Counted from the stretch's first letter, positions 1 to 12,718 are shown. The stretch: DNA of 64,000 bases from Polytrichum commune (GCA_950295325.1 OX485809.1:15500001-15564000); one strand, 5' to 3'. The notes: a model not told the origin generated them from the sequence alone. Program-made: numbers and translations.

Positions 1-1844
1 TGATATGGTTCCTATACAAGCTACTGTTGCCTGAACTAAACTTGAATGGATTTAAAAACTATAACGATGTTGAGAAAATGAGCTCGTAATTACGGAACTG
101 GAAAAGTTTAGCGTCCACTGTAGTTGGCACTATAACACAACCAACATTGCAAAACCCTCGAGCAACAAAAGAAAACAATGAAGATTCAATGATGGCAAGG
201 ACTTGAGCGATGAGTCTATCTTCTCAAAATAGCAATCTTGAAGGTGTATTGAATGTGAAATGTCTAAATTATTATCGCCGGAAAAAAAAAAACCACATAT
301 TGTTGAAATTGTGCATATTTTATAAATAGGGATCCACACTCCTTTATTATAAATGGGCTTGACGATTCTTTTGTTGGTATGAAATTGGAAGTATTATTAT
401 TTGAAGATGATATTAGAGATCTTGACATAACATTTTTCAAATCCATAATAGTGTTCCGTGGGACTGACAATATTCCACAAAATATTTTCCACATTCACTA
501 CAATCTACTGTTCATATCAATGGAGGCCCATGATTGTTTTGTACTCGTTTGACCAGATCATCACTTATAAGTTTTGTGAGACTCTAATTGGTTAGTTAAT
601 CCAATTAGTTTGATTACACGGACTTGTTGATCTAATAACATATATTCACATGCACATAACACATTGATTTGCTAAGTTTTGGGGTTCCAACACAGTTGAT
701 CAAGACATGGTTTGAAATAGGTTGTAGTTTGCGCAAACCACTTATAATTCTCATTACAAGAGAGTCAACTTCATTGACTTCAAACCCAATTATGAGACAA
801 ACAACAAAAATACCAATATGATCCGGTTGCCTTTACAACGACATTCTACATGTGCTTTTATCCGGGGATGGCCAACAATCTAGTGATGTATTTGTGTGGG
901 CTAATATTTATCATACATATGTAAATCAATCGAGTTTGGTTTGTTTGTTTGTTTTATATTGAAGGCAATGATTCTACCTAAAATTTAGGCTTCATTTAAC
1001 AAGGCATACTTAGGAATGGTACTAAGATCTATATGTCAAGTTTGATATGAAAAGCATAAAGTTAGTGGATTCCGTGGTTCGCATATGCTATAACATTTAG
1101 ATATTAATCCATAGAACCTACAATGCCTCTTGATTGGAAGGTATGAGGGAGGGTTTTTTGAATGTGCTCAACAAATCAATTAGGTGAAAGCAGTCGAAAG
1201 CCACTTGATGAAGTCATATGTATTATCTGACATTTTGAGTATCATATATAACTGGAGATAATTCTTGGAAAGATTAAGCAGTGGCCAAAACCCATGTTTT
1301 GCAGCTTAGGAAACAAACTCCAATGGATTGGAACTTGGTATTTCTCTTCTATCTCTACATGCTGTGCCTTAACGCAAGTTCACAAGTCCAATTTTATGCG
1401 AATACAACGATTTTGTACTAAAGATTTCTCCGAACATTAAGAAAACTCATGAACAATTTGCAGGTTTGTTCTAAATGTGGATGGATGAGAGGTGTACAAT
1501 TGAAAAGATCCGCATTGAATTGGATACATTCCAGCCTTGACGTGATTATTTTGTTGATAAACACAAGATGTGAGATGTATTACATCGAGAATGTGATATG
1601 TTCAACCTAAGAGGGAAAAAAATTAAAAATTGAGAATGTAATGCTTTCTGAGTATGCTAGTATGCTCATGTGGCTCTCTTTCTCCTGCCAGAAATGACAT
1701 CCTTTTGATTTGGCTGCTCACCCTGTACTTTAAACAAAGGGCAGATAACGGCTGACTTGCTAATAAGAACATCATAATCTACAAATGAGGTGTACCTGCT
1801 ATTACATTGGAATTTGCTACAAAATTGGGAAAATGATCAGTTTC
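1..1844. other. AT-rich stretch, no recognisable gene
   Basis: Both strands were read and no conserved domain, splice-consistent exon series or RNA gene was found. Short open frames (for example 264-494 minus) have low-complexity composition and no family motif. A small inverted repeat, CTAATTGG/CCAATTAG around an 8-bp spacer, lies near 581-606. The 3' part probably holds the 3' UTR of the ZIP gene that ends at 1845. Confidence 0.5.
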
Positions 1845-4800
1845 TCAAGTCCATATTGCAAGGGCTGACATGGCTGAGCAGCCGGATAAGAGGGAAACAT
1901 AGGAATAGACCTGCAGCTTCCGATTGCAGCGCATTCGCTTGCTAAGAAAATCAGCAGCAATTAGATCCACCAGTGACATGTACACCAGAATGCCTGCCGA
2001 AATAGAGTCAAAAATACCTTCCACAACAAGTGACCTTGTACTTTTCTCATTGTAGCTAGAAGAAATCCCAATTCCAATTGCAATTCCTGTTGGCGTCGTG
2101 ATTGCAAAACAACATGCCATGATCACAGCTGACATGCAGTTGAAACCTGCCTGCAAGTCATTTCCCAAGGATGGTATGCACTTCTTAGAGCTTTCCTTGC
2201 CGGGTGAAATGTGTAAAAGTATATTTACTCTGCTTTTGAATCAGAATATGACAAATCTCTGAAGCAATTTTTATGTAAAATCGCCCTCATCTCTTAACGT
2301 TCAGCATTTTTCTCAATAAATGCCACTTTCCTTCCAGATTTACATTTAATGTTGTAGCCTTACATAGTAGTCATTCATCAAGCAAGACAACCCAACTCCA
2401 CAAGAGGTTTTTTTCTTTTTTTCTTTTTAAAGTATAAATGCATTAGACGGTATACCTGAGAAATGCAGCCACCAAGGGCAAAACCTTCAAAAAACTGATG
2501 AAAACTCAGGGCTCCAAGGAGAGGTCTAATGGTGCATGGGCTTTCCGATACCCCAAGAGTTATCCCTATAATTACAGAATGCGCCACAATCCCCAACTCA
2601 AGCACCTAAAGCATCATAATGGAGGTTTTCAAAATGTCAGCAGCTAACACAGCCTGCTCCAAATTAGTAAAGTTTACACACATATGTGTCTGAATAATCG
2701 CTCTTCAACTCTGGCCTCCTTGTTATAGAGAGTTGATATTATAGAGAATTCAAGGGCCAACTTATTTCCATGTCCAAGGTCTTCATTACACAAAAGCACA
2801 ACTCACATCCTCTACGATGCAAACTAAAATCAATAAGTAGTGTTCTGTCCTGAATTAATTGAATATGTTTCAAGGCATTGAATGATATCCTCAAATACTT
2901 GCGTGTTACTTTGTGATGGTCATAATAAACAAGACTTGTGCAGGAGTCACATTTGAGAGAGTCTTGTGATTTGGGCCCACTTTCAACCATACCTAGGATA
3001 TTGTTTTCTTTAACACACAACTATTCTTGTGGTTGAAGAGTGGAATTGACCCTAATAATTGTCCATCCTATTGGTGCAATCCGTGGAGTGGAGACCAAGA
3101 ATTTATGGATTGTATTGGAAAAGTTTGTCTAAGAGTACATGCCTCCTACAAATCCTCTCTCATGTTTTGGCCTTGAAGTTCTCTCCCGATGCCACATAGT
3201 AACTACAAAATAAAGAGCCAAACAATGTAAAAATACAATTATCTTTGCAACTATTCCCAACTACACCTTGTATTGTAGTTGGGCAAGTAAGAGTAGTTGC
3301 GATTGTGATTGTTTTTTTACAATGCACCTTTTCCCACCTGACCCCTCGAAAAGAAAACCAAAGAAACTAAATTACAACCATCAACTACCGATCAAAACGG
3401 TGGTTCTATGTAGACGTACTTTGAACAAAAGACATGAGTGGAGAACGTCACGAAATTGTTTTGTGTTGGAAGAAGTTAAAGAGGACTTACTTGTGCTATA
3501 ACAACATGGCGAATTTGTTCAGAGCCACCCTCGTTGGGTATGTTGATATCACCATGTGTGTGACCAACTTGTCCCATAACATGTTCATGTGCTACATCAT
3601 TGCACATGTGGTGGCCCTCAGGGTGACTGTGGCTATGAGACGCCGCGTGTGCATGCATCCCAAGAATGTGCACCCTTCCATCTGTTCCATCACCTTCCAT
3701 CTCCTTAACATCTGGAGGAACCAAACTAGTATCTGTTGATATATCGTCTCCTTCTCCTTCTCCTTCCCCCTCATTTTCTGTGTAACAAAGGTAGGCATCT
3801 CTTTTAGAAACGTAAGTTCCATGATAGGGGGTAAAATGAAAGATATAGGTAACACATATGTTCGCCAACATTAGCATGAATTATAGAGTGTCCTTGTTGG
3901 CATGCTACGTCAATTAAGAGGTGGACTCTTTCTAACAACTGTAATCAAGCTAAGATACTTGATAGGACCCATAATTAATCCCTTATTTGGTTCACCAAAC
4001 CCTTGGGTACCCTCACCTTTGTAGATGATTGGTTGACCATGTGACAGGGTGCACACCAACAATGGCTTGAAGGAGCATGTTAGCTAACACTAGCATGAGT
4101 TATAGAGTTTCTTTGCCCAAATGCTATGGCCTCAACTTAGAGGTGGACTCTTTCTAACAACCTTAATCAGGGTAATTAGCTTGATTGCCCATAATTATTC
4201 TCCTACTAGGTTCGTCGAGCCCCTCAGTACCACAACTTTGTAAAGGACCGGTTGACCCAGTGATCCTTGCTATGATTGAGTGGACATTAGTGTGCTCGAT
4301 GGAGAATGGAGTCCACACGACTTGCAAGGCAGAGATGAGTCCTTACCACTCAAGCTATTGGCTTGATTCTAGTAGCTGACATTCAAGTATATTTGGACAA
4401 GTTACTTGACCAAAAGTAAAAAGGGTTGTGCACTTATGAGGAAAAAAACATCAAACAACAACAACAAAAGCAACAACACAACAACCACACCTTCGAATAT
4501 TTGTTTTCCATGTTTGTCAACCACCATATCTGTGTAGTTTTGCAATCTAGTGGACATCATGTTGGCGGTTGGTATTGTCCAAAAGTCATGCATAAATCCT
4601 GCTTTATTCCATGATACAAGGTACCAGATTTATACAATCATGGGCTAGGAATACAAGACGATTTTGGAGGTTCATTACCTCAGAACTGCTTTGTTGGTTA
4701 TTAGGGTAAGGATGTCCAACAGACTGCAAAATGTATCATGCTACCATCAATTGTTTGACCTCTATAAGGAAAGGCGGTGTGGTTGTCTAACACATATACC

Positions 4801-6309
4801 GCTTATGATTAAGAGGGTCTCCCTTTGGGAGGACTTGGCAGGGGAAAATAAGAGAACATTTACCCCGGCCAAACCTCCAAATAGAGGCCTTTCTATAACT
4901 TAATTTAAGGTGGACAATGAGTAGGGTTTTTGATAACTGTGTGACAAACATGTTGTTATACCTTCAAAACCTCAAATTCCAATGGTATCTGGAATATTTG
5001 GAGGGACTGATGGGCAAACTCTAAGGCCAACAGAGTGGTTGGTATATGTTGTTGATCCGATCCATTGTATTATAGTATACATAATGAATGTAATGCAAGT
5101 AGGAGTATTTAAAGCCTTGAAAGATCACATGTTAAGTGGTTTGAAGTAAGGTCAGGCTGGAATAGTCGACAACTTTGTTACAAGACTCATCGGCATTCTA
5201 GTCCAAGAGGAAAGAGATGACTCTGGTGTTGACACTGGCCTGAATTATGGTGTTGTCTCATCTTCGAGTTAGTTGAATTATACATGTAATTTCGAAGTGG
5301 ACACCACAAAATCAAGAGGGCCATTTCCAATCCATTTATTTCTGCCTTGGGTGACTCCAACCTATCCCAATCTGCATGGTTTGTGTAGATTAAGAAAATT
5401 TCCTTAAGAAGGAGGAACAGACCTGTGGTGAGAGAAGCTCTTGAAACACGACATGGTGCGCGCCTTGATGAATAAATTCCACGGCCGCATGCAGCAAAAG
5501 ATTTGTACAAAGTCTCTGATTGCAAAGGCACCGGAAAAGAGTGTCATCGATTTGAGCTAGTAGCAAGGGCAGCTGTATGTTGTAATAAGCACATGGCATG
5601 GCAGTTGCTTTGAGTTTGGTTAAGTTGCATAGAAATCACACAGGAGGGCTTGCCAACTCGAAATAGTGACCGATACGTAATTAATGATTTGTTTCTTCAT
5701 GTTTTTCGTCATTTGAAGAAGCTCATTTGATGGTGACCAACTTGACAAACAGAAAGTACATATTGGTCAACATTTCGAGTTGTCCACCTTCCTTTGGGAG
5801 TCTTGTAAGTATGTTGTAATAAAGTAGATGTCTATGGCGGTTGCTCCGAGTTTAGGGTTAAATTACATACGTGCATGAGCAGGTGCCGAGGCCGGAGAGC
5901 TTCCTTTCGATGACACCTGATCCCCACCATGATCATGATGGGTTTCGTAAAACTCAGTGGCTATGAAATCAATCACCAGGGTCCCAAGAGATGCCAACAT
6001 AGCAATGCACCCTGCAAACGGAAATTTATGCCATGGGTAGGCCGGCAGGCATGTGTTGGTTAAAGATTCCATGGCACTGGGCAACATGTGCACAAATCCT
6101 GTGGCAAGTATAACCCCTGCAGCAAAGGCTTTCGCAATCGAAAAGGCATCACCGTCAGTCTTGAAACAGTGAAGACGGCGTCCTATGAGGGGTAATGCTA
6201 CACCAAGGGCACTGCATGTCATGATGAGTCCAATGGCACCTCCTTTGAGGTGAAGTGCCAAATCTTTGTCCCGGCAGCCGAGATCGTTGACGTCTGCACA
6301 GTCTGCCAT
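1845..6309 (-). CDS. ZIP family metal (Zn/Fe) transporter, four exons
   Basis: Membrane transporter of the ZIP (ZRT/IRT-like) family, which moves zinc, iron or related divalent cations into the cytosol. I infer four exons: 5871-6309, 3491-3777, 2456-2605 and 1845-2150, all with GT/AG borders and matching phases, totalling 1182 nt (393 aa), normal for plant ZIPs. Exon 1 carries membrane segments I-III, including [18 protein letters not shown]. Exon 2 is the variable cytosolic loop, acidic ([10 protein letters not shown]) then His-rich ([16 protein letters not shown]). Exon 3 holds the family metal-site helices, with VAHSVIIG and HQFFEG. Exon 4 holds segments VI-VIII, including [15 protein letters not shown]. 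The start at 6309 follows a good acceptor (acaaacag), so a 5' UTR intron is likely. No obvious signal peptide precedes segment I, which is unusual for plasma-membrane ZIPs, and an upstream start cannot be excluded. Substrate and membrane are not deducible. Confidence 0.9.
3860..4267. repeat. Diverged tandem duplication inside ZIP intron 1
   Basis: Two roughly 190-bp units (about 3860-4048 and 4079-4267) share blocks such as AGAGGTGGACTCTTTCTAAC and ATAGAGT followed by a GGTTGACC(A/C) motif near the end. They lie within the 2.1-kb first intron of the ZIP gene and show no coding potential. The divergence indicates an old duplication. Confidence 0.6.
5636..5790. repeat. Partial copy of the 248-bp MITE family (ZIP intron side)
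   Basis: The block beginning ATCACACAGGAGGGCTTGCC and continuing into a GTGACC motif matches the ends of the element at 30896-31143. An inverted half (TTGGTCAACATTTCGAGTTG) follows about 130 bp later. It sits in ZIP intron 1, just downstream of exon 1. Confidence 0.45.
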
Positions 6310-6320
6310 GCCCACTGAAG

Positions 6321-6617
6321 GACACCCTGTTTGTATATATGCAACAACAAAGCATGCATCACATAAGCACAAATTTCCTCTTTGCAATAAGCTTCACTCT
6401 TAACTTAGCTTCCCACCGTCATTATATTACACATTATGCGATCATAGAAATCTCACTTGACCTTGTGAGGGACATCCTTTTTGTATCCAACAACAAAGCA
6501 CGCATTACATAAGCACATCATGTTTTCCTCTTAACAATAAGCTTCACTAATAACTTCGTATCTTACTATCATCATATTACAACTTATGATGCGATCATAG
6601 TCATCTCATTCGACCTT
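6321..6617. repeat. Tandem duplication over the ZIP start region
   Basis: About 145 bp (6321-6464) is repeated at 6471-6617 with divergence. Both copies run from GACA(C/T)CCT(G/T)TTTGTAT through CAACAACAAAGCA(T/C)GCAT and AATAAGCTTCACT to a CGATCATAG and GACCTT end. The proximal copy includes the pyrimidine-rich acceptor just upstream of the predicted ZIP start, so the duplication creates a second, weaker potential acceptor in the 5' leader. Confidence 0.7.
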
Positions 6618-8699
6618 TTGCTATGGCTGTCACGATGTTAGGGTTTTGGTTCCGAAGAAAAACGTCTCCGAATGGGTTCAGTTTTGTCTCTCTTGGCGCC
6701 AAATCCTCTTTTCCCTCATCTTTCAAAGTGGGAACGACTTTTCTTGCCCAATGACAACATGTGCGCATGACACTGACACAGCTTGAGGACTCTCGTCTTG
6801 TTCCACTACAAATTGCATTCTTTAAAGACAGATAGGGGCGAAGATGATGATGAAAATAAAGTGTTGGGGTTCACCACAAGTATAGAGATAACACAATAGA
6901 ATCAGCTTGAAAGATGCCACAGACTTACACACGTTATCTTTTTCACGTCACATTCTTTACTTGAGTTCGTGATAGCCAACAGGTTGTGGACTCTGTAGGG
7001 TAACACATTACAAATTATGTATATCTGGAAGATGCAGAAATATGATGTGCTTTGATATGGGTTAGGACGGAAAAGCTCACCGGCTAGGAACTGCACGGAA
7101 ATAGCCGAGGGATATGCACACACTTCTCCAGTGTCATGCCCGACTTACAAAGAGGCGCCAATTCTCTCCAATTTTCAGGTTTCTCGATCTCAGTCCTCAG
7201 ATTGAAGCAACGGCAATATTGCTGAACGAATTACTCTATTTATTCCATGACAGCAACTTAGGATGTGGTGGAGTTCGGGGTAGTAAAAAACAATTTATGT
7301 CTGATCCTCGATACGTCCGACCTTTTCTGGCACGTCTCATGTTTCGGTTTCTCAACATCTGCATTCTTATGCCCTACCCTACCTTGTCTCTTTCTTAGAT
7401 ACTCGTCACTCATGTGATGGTCTGTCGGACCTACATGCGTTTCTTCGCACATACATGTCGACGTTCATTCGTAAGAATCATGTCTGGTACACATTATACC
7501 AGAAAGTGGAACACCTATTCTACATCTATCAATACAACAATATTTTCTCAGTTAAGAGATGACTAATTTTCAATGTGAACTCACACTCTGCATCATCTGT
7601 GTCCATGGACATGATGCCACTCAAAAAACCGCATTGCTGCAGCAAGAGCACAGATTCAAGAAACAGTTCTCACAGGGCAGTGATGCAAGATGTGGACTCA
7701 CATTCAACACAAACAAGATGAGACACCAAACCTTCTTGGCAACCCTATTGTTACAATTACTCCCTCACACGATAATGTAAGCACTCGGACCAACGTCGGC
7801 TTCCAGACAACACATGGAAAAAATTGAGGGTATGTGCATGGGATGATGTAAGGGAAGGTGAGATGCATACTGCGATTGGAGATGATCAGACTTCTGCTTC
7901 CTTCCTTTTATTGCCTTTTCTTTCAGACGGTATGTATAACTTATGCCTAGTCTCTCAGCTCCAGAAGCCAAGTAATCCTATGCCCGCCCATGCTCATGCA
8001 AATCCAACTCGGACACGTGTATAAGTTCATTCCTGGGCGGCCAGATCTTGACCACTTATAATTAAAAATTGTAGGACTGTATTCGGGTGGGTTAAGCACC
8101 CTTCATTACTTATCTCAAGGCTGGTTTGGTTCCAACAATCTTTCATATCTGAATGCGTCACACATCAAGTGGTTTGTGCTACTTACATATTTCTCACAGA
8201 GATTGAATGAATGCAAATCGCTCTCACTGCGAGTAATCATAGGAGAGCGTGGCACACTTTTGCCTCTATGGTTTAGCCAGCAGACGATCTCATTCTTGTG
8301 ATACACTTGGTTGCATAACTAGATCGATCTCTAATTATCAGTGAATGAGCATAGATTTGATCCTGCATAATTAGGTAGCCTTCTCCTAAACCGAGGTATA
8401 TTAGAGCTAATTTCTTGAAAGCAACCCCAGGAATGTGGAGTGGTCATTCAAGAATGTAAATCACAATCCTCGTCGACATCTGAGCATCATTGTTCTGAAA
8501 GTAGAAGCAGAAGACCAGTACTTAAATGATGTGCTTACATGTGTTTCAATTGACGTAATTGAGTTTCATGTCAATGGATGCTCTTTATGAACTGTAAACC
8601 CATACCTACATGAGCTTATAAAACAAACTCAGTCAAGAAATTTGACAGTAGAGAGTCAGGGTGTATTCCAATGTTTCAAATGACCACAAAGTACACTTT
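6618..8699. other. Intergenic, no recognisable gene
   Basis: This is the region upstream of the ZIP gene and downstream of the first GST remnant. Only short, unrelated open frames occur. The part near 8110-8210 is weakly similar to the region downstream of the intact GST at 32.1 kb (shared GTGCTAC(C/T)TACATAT). No promoter motif is distinct enough to call. Confidence 0.4.
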
Positions 8700-8756
8700 A
8701 AAAAGGAATCAGCAATGTCTTCTTAAACATGATCAGCTCTGTGCACCGAGGCAGCA

Positions 8757-9180
8757 TTACAATCCTTTTTGTTCTTCAGTGAGGAATGGTCCATAATCTG
8801 CAAAAAATCATTCTGCATCTTTTTCCACCATCTTCCTGAACGCTTGGCGAGAGCTAAGCTCTTCATACCATGCCTTCACATGCTTTTGGGATGTAATGAG
8901 CTCCGGCTTGATGACCATCAGGCTCAACATGCTTGGAGCACATGTCAAGTCGGCCATGTTGTAAGAATTACCCACAAGATACTTGGACTTTGACAGTCGA
9001 GCCTCAAAAACGTCGAAAACCGCTCCAAGTTTCTGAGTGTTCTCGGCCACAACCTCCTCATCAAGTGGCCTTTCTTTTTTATACTCCAGAAAATACTCCA
9101 TGCTCAGCACTTTGAAGGGTGGGTTGAGGATGTGAGCTTCCACTTCCACCCACTGATTTACCACAGCCTTGCTCCACAAG
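8757..9180 (-). pseudogene. GST (phi class) last-exon remnant
   Basis: The reading frame matches the fourth exon of the two intact GSTs in this window, from the NQWVEVE segment through FDVFEARLSKSKYL and YNMADLTCAP to SSRQAF, which is the GST C-terminal helical domain of the phi class. Two lesions are visible. A TGA at 8808-8810 replaces the conserved Trp codon TGG, after which the same frame continues with DYGPFLTE to a TAA at 8757. At the 5' side, similarity ends near 9170-9180, where sequence of the GHTHDDID gene begins. Exons 1-3 were not found between here and 17 kb. It cannot encode a full enzyme because the glutathione-binding N-terminal domain is missing. Confidence 0.85.
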
Positions 9181-9184
9181 ACGA

Positions 9185-10925
9185 GGACATTGTCATCATG
9201 GGAGAAAGTTGTTCAAATGGTGATGCCCACAGGCACAAAATGGAAGAACATCTTAACGGATATCAACGAAGTGGGTTCATAGCGGGATGTAGGCCCATTT
9301 CTTTGTCCAAGTTGAGTGTAATTAAAAGCCAACAGTTTGCGGAATACATTTTGATGAGACCTGGGGACAAATTCGCCAGGTGTACGGCGTGTGAGAAATA
9401 CAAAGGTCTTCGAGACGCCCGCCTTATAGGCACTGAATCCCATACTAGACACTAGAGAAATTACATTGAACATGTCAACAACCGGGAGGCACACCGTCAA
9501 GATTACTACAAGAATTGTGCACTATCCATAATGAGGCCCGTGGAGGTTCTAACACTCATCCATGATAAAATGGACCAAGCCAAGACCGCATGCCCTTGTT
9601 ATGCACGAAAAATAAAGGCCACGAATGGTCTCTTTAAGTTGCCGATAGTTGTCATAAGTTTGTATAGAATAACAAATGTGTGTTGAAAAGCTCTCATTTC
9701 GTTGGGTGCGTTTGCCAAACTTCCAACTTCATCCATCTGTTTAGTAGTTAATTCATTATTTTGTTGTTCACCTATCGTTTGTTTCTCTCAGGGATGATTG
9801 CCTATGGCCATGGGGACGTTAAATTTGTCCATTATGATTTGGATTTTTAACCTAGTGATGCTAACCACACGGTCGGTTCATTTGTAAAACTCTTATGCGA
9901 TCTTGAGAAGCCGCCAGTACACTCTTCCCATGTCCTTTTTGATGGTTGTGGAACGACACCCCTTTATGAGGCAATGCTTTAGGAGAATGAGGTTTATATA
10001 TCGTCATTGCCATAACCACCCAGAGAACCCATATTCACTAAAACATTGCCTCCAACTTTCTACGTTCAACTTGATAATTGTGCTAAAGACAACAAATATC
10101 GATATGTGTTTTGTTTTTGGTCATTGCTCGTGACAAAATGCATCTTCGAAGAGGTGTTTGTGTCTTTTTTGATGATGGGATGCACACACGATGATATTGA
10201 TACATCATTCAGCCGTTGGAGCATGAAGTTACATGAAGAGGATTTTTCCACCATACCACTACTCATAAAATCATACATGGATTTGGATAATGTGCCGGTG
10301 ATCCCGCATATGATTGAAGAAGTACCAAATTTCAAGGCCTTCATCAAGCCATACATGTTGAAGGGAGTGGACTATTTGGTGGGACATATCAAAACACAAC
10401 AATTCCACTTCTATATGAGGGATGATGGTGTCCCCGCCATGTGGTTCAAGCTTTAAATTGTGTACATTTCCTAATTGGGGCCTAGAGGATGCCAGGATGG
10501 TATACTTGTGTGGCGTTAAGACAATGATGAAAAATATTTACTCCTGGATGAAGATCCAAAGCCTTGTAAACCTGACCCTATAAGAAATGGACCGGAAATC
10601 AACAAAAGAATATCCGAATGCATTGAATATTGGAAAAAGTTGTGTGAGGAAGACATCACCAGAAGTGTTGGGTTTAGGGTTTAGGATACTTATGAACTGT
10701 TGATCGCGTATTAGGATCGCATTCGCTCGGCCTAGATGATACTCGGTGGCAACACCCGTACGACTTTGATACAAAAAATTTGGCCACAAAGTCGTTTGAC
10801 GATTGTGAAGTCCGACACCATGTTCTTCAGCAATGAAGACGTTCGTGAAGAGTTCGTAGTGGATGAGCATTACATTGGCCCTGCGTACAATCAGCCGGCA
10901 CCGTCGTTTTGTATGGGTGTTTTAT
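9185..10925 (+). pseudogene. Decayed copy of the GHTHDDID (DUF7869-like) gene
   Basis: This is a second, heavily mutated copy of the gene at 27028-30280. Matching stretches in order are MVMPTGTKWK near 9220, GDKFARCTACEKYKG near 9363, VLTLIHDKMDQAKTACPC near 9550, HTVGSF and LLCDLEKPPV near 9870, then 10046-10456 with VQLDNCAKDNKYRY, THDDIDTSFSRWSM and PVIPHMIEEV. The last match, VVDEHYIGPA, is near 10860. Several stops and frameshifts separate them. It lacks the second intron of the other copy but has an intron-like insertion (about 9653-9791) ending in TTTGTTTCTCTCAG where the other copy has none. Its 5' border abuts the GST remnant on the opposite strand. Confidence 0.8.
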
Positions 10926-11212
10926 TGTAGCTACATTCAAATTTATATATATGTTCGGGATGTGCCATCCAATTCCATAAGACTCTTATATATGGGATGC
11001 GCACCCTAAAGTTTGTAATGACATAAAACCATTTGTTTTTGGGATTTAATTGTTATTTTCCACGTGTAGTTCATGTTTTGATTATGATTTAAGACGTGTT
11101 ATTTTTAGTAATGTGAATATTTTCCGCGTGCGAATTTTTAAACCATCATGTTCACGATATTCCCAATTTTCCGTATGCTGACAATATTGGCATCCCAAAC
11201 TATGGGCGTATT

Positions 11213-11746
11213 TTATTTTGAAACTTTCCAAAGTCTCCAATTAATGAAAATAGTGTTAATTGGCTCAGAGTAAAAATTTGTGAGCGAATGGAATTTAGGG
11301 TTCAATGGTTTGTCAAGGCAGCTAGAAAATGCAGGGACGGAGGAAAGTTCCTGAGGGATAGTAGGAATGTGAAAAACATATGAATTATATGGTTTGGAAA
11401 GAGATGAGGAATAATGTGGATTCACTACATGGAGTGGTGAACCAATGTGAGTAGATGAGAATGATAAATAAGACTTTCCTGCGTTTTGAAACACAGAGAT
11501 ATCATTGTCATCATCTTCCTCAAGGGGAGGGATGGAATCATTAGCCATTGAATCTCCCACTAAGGCATTTGGAGGTGATAAGGGAATGGGAAGGCTTGCG
11601 GTAGGGATAGTGGTATTAGATACCATAGGACCAGTGGAATGATGTGCCTCGGAAGAGGAGAGAAGTGAAATAGGAATATCGACAGTGATGGCTTGGTTCT
11701 TGGTAAAGGAAGATGAAGAATAGTTGGTTACTTCATCAAATATCAC
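11213..11746 (-). pseudogene. Copia integrase-RT linker
   Basis: A Ser/Pro-rich open frame begins MIFDEVTNY, matching the conserved FDE motif after Copia integrase, and contains an acidic run (LEEDDDNDI). Linker regions of this kind precede reverse transcriptase, but none follows. The element breaks off near 11213. Confidence 0.6.
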
Positions 11747-11845
11747 GTCAGAGCTCTCTAAAATCGTCCCCTTAGAAGGTTTTCGGAATCACCAACCTTT
11801 GCTAGTGTCACTATATTCGACAAACACAACCATATTACCTTTGGC

Positions 11846-12718
11846 TTAAAACTTCGTCCTCAAAGATTTGTCAACAAAAGTGCATGCGATAGTGCCAAAA
11901 GTTTGATAGTGAGAGACATTTGGTTTTGTCTTAAGCCAAAGTTCATAAGGAGTTATGAACCCGACATGAGTGTTGATGTTGCAATTTAGAAGGTAAACAA
12001 CAATATGAATTGATTTCGCCCAAAGTTTCAGAGGGATACCATGTAGATGCAACATACTCTTAGTAGCCTCACATATCATTCTGTTGTAGCGTTCGACGTA
12101 TCCATTTTGTTGCGGAGTGTACAAAGTATTGGTTTCACGAATAATGCCTTCTCATTCAAGAATTAATGTGAATTCCTCATTGCAAAATTCCTTTCCTCGA
12201 TTCGTTCTTAAGGTCCTCACACGACCACCAATGTCTTTCTCAACATCGTGCAATACCTTAACAAAGAACCTGAGAGCATCACTCTTAGCTTTGAGAAATG
12301 CCACAAACTTGTAAGATGTGCAATCATTTTTTATAAGGATGTAGTAGTGGGCACCTCCCAAGGATGCATGCAACATTTTACCACATAAGTTAGCATGGAG
12401 AAGTGCCCTGAGTATTTTGGAGCGTTTTTTCATAAGGATGGAAGGATATGTAGGTTTATGTTGTTTTCCTAGGGCGCATCCTTGGCAAACATGAGGTAGG
12501 TTGTTGTGAGAAGAAATGATGAAATCTTGTGAGTTGTTGTGTTTGCTCATTTGCTTCATCATGTGCATATTCACATGACCCATTTTGTTATGCCACAGGG
12601 CAAGTTGATCATCGCAAGTGCTTATAATTGTAAGAGCAGTAGAAGGTGGATGCCATGTGTGTAGTAGGAATAGAGGTCGGTATGACGGATTGCATGGACA
12701 ATTTACAAAGTGTACCAA
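11846..12718 (-). pseudogene. Copia integrase
   Basis: The first part shows the HHCC zinc domain (LWHNKMGHVN and VCQGCALGKQ). The catalytic core follows in two frames (12152-12718 and 11846-12124). The two core aspartates expected in the HADLCG-type and LRTDRG-type motifs are both Asn here (HANLCG, LRTNRG), while the Glu in TPQQNGYVER is kept. Each change can be explained by a G-to-A transition, and the enzyme would be inactive even without the frameshift. Confidence 0.8.

Noticed and set aside
7-494. Short ORFs at 130-339 and 264-494 as gene fragments
   Set aside because: They overlap each other in different frames, are low in complexity, and show no conserved motif.
2739-3020. 93-codon minus-strand ORF between ZIP exons as an additional ZIP exon
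   Set aside because: It lacks ZIP motifs, and exons at 3491-3777 and 2456-2605 already join in phase across it.
9185-10925. Decayed GHTHDDID copy as a processed retrocopy, because it lacks one intron of the other copy
   Set aside because: It has its own intron-like insertion ending in a polypyrimidine tract and AG at 9653-9791, and no poly-A tail was seen.
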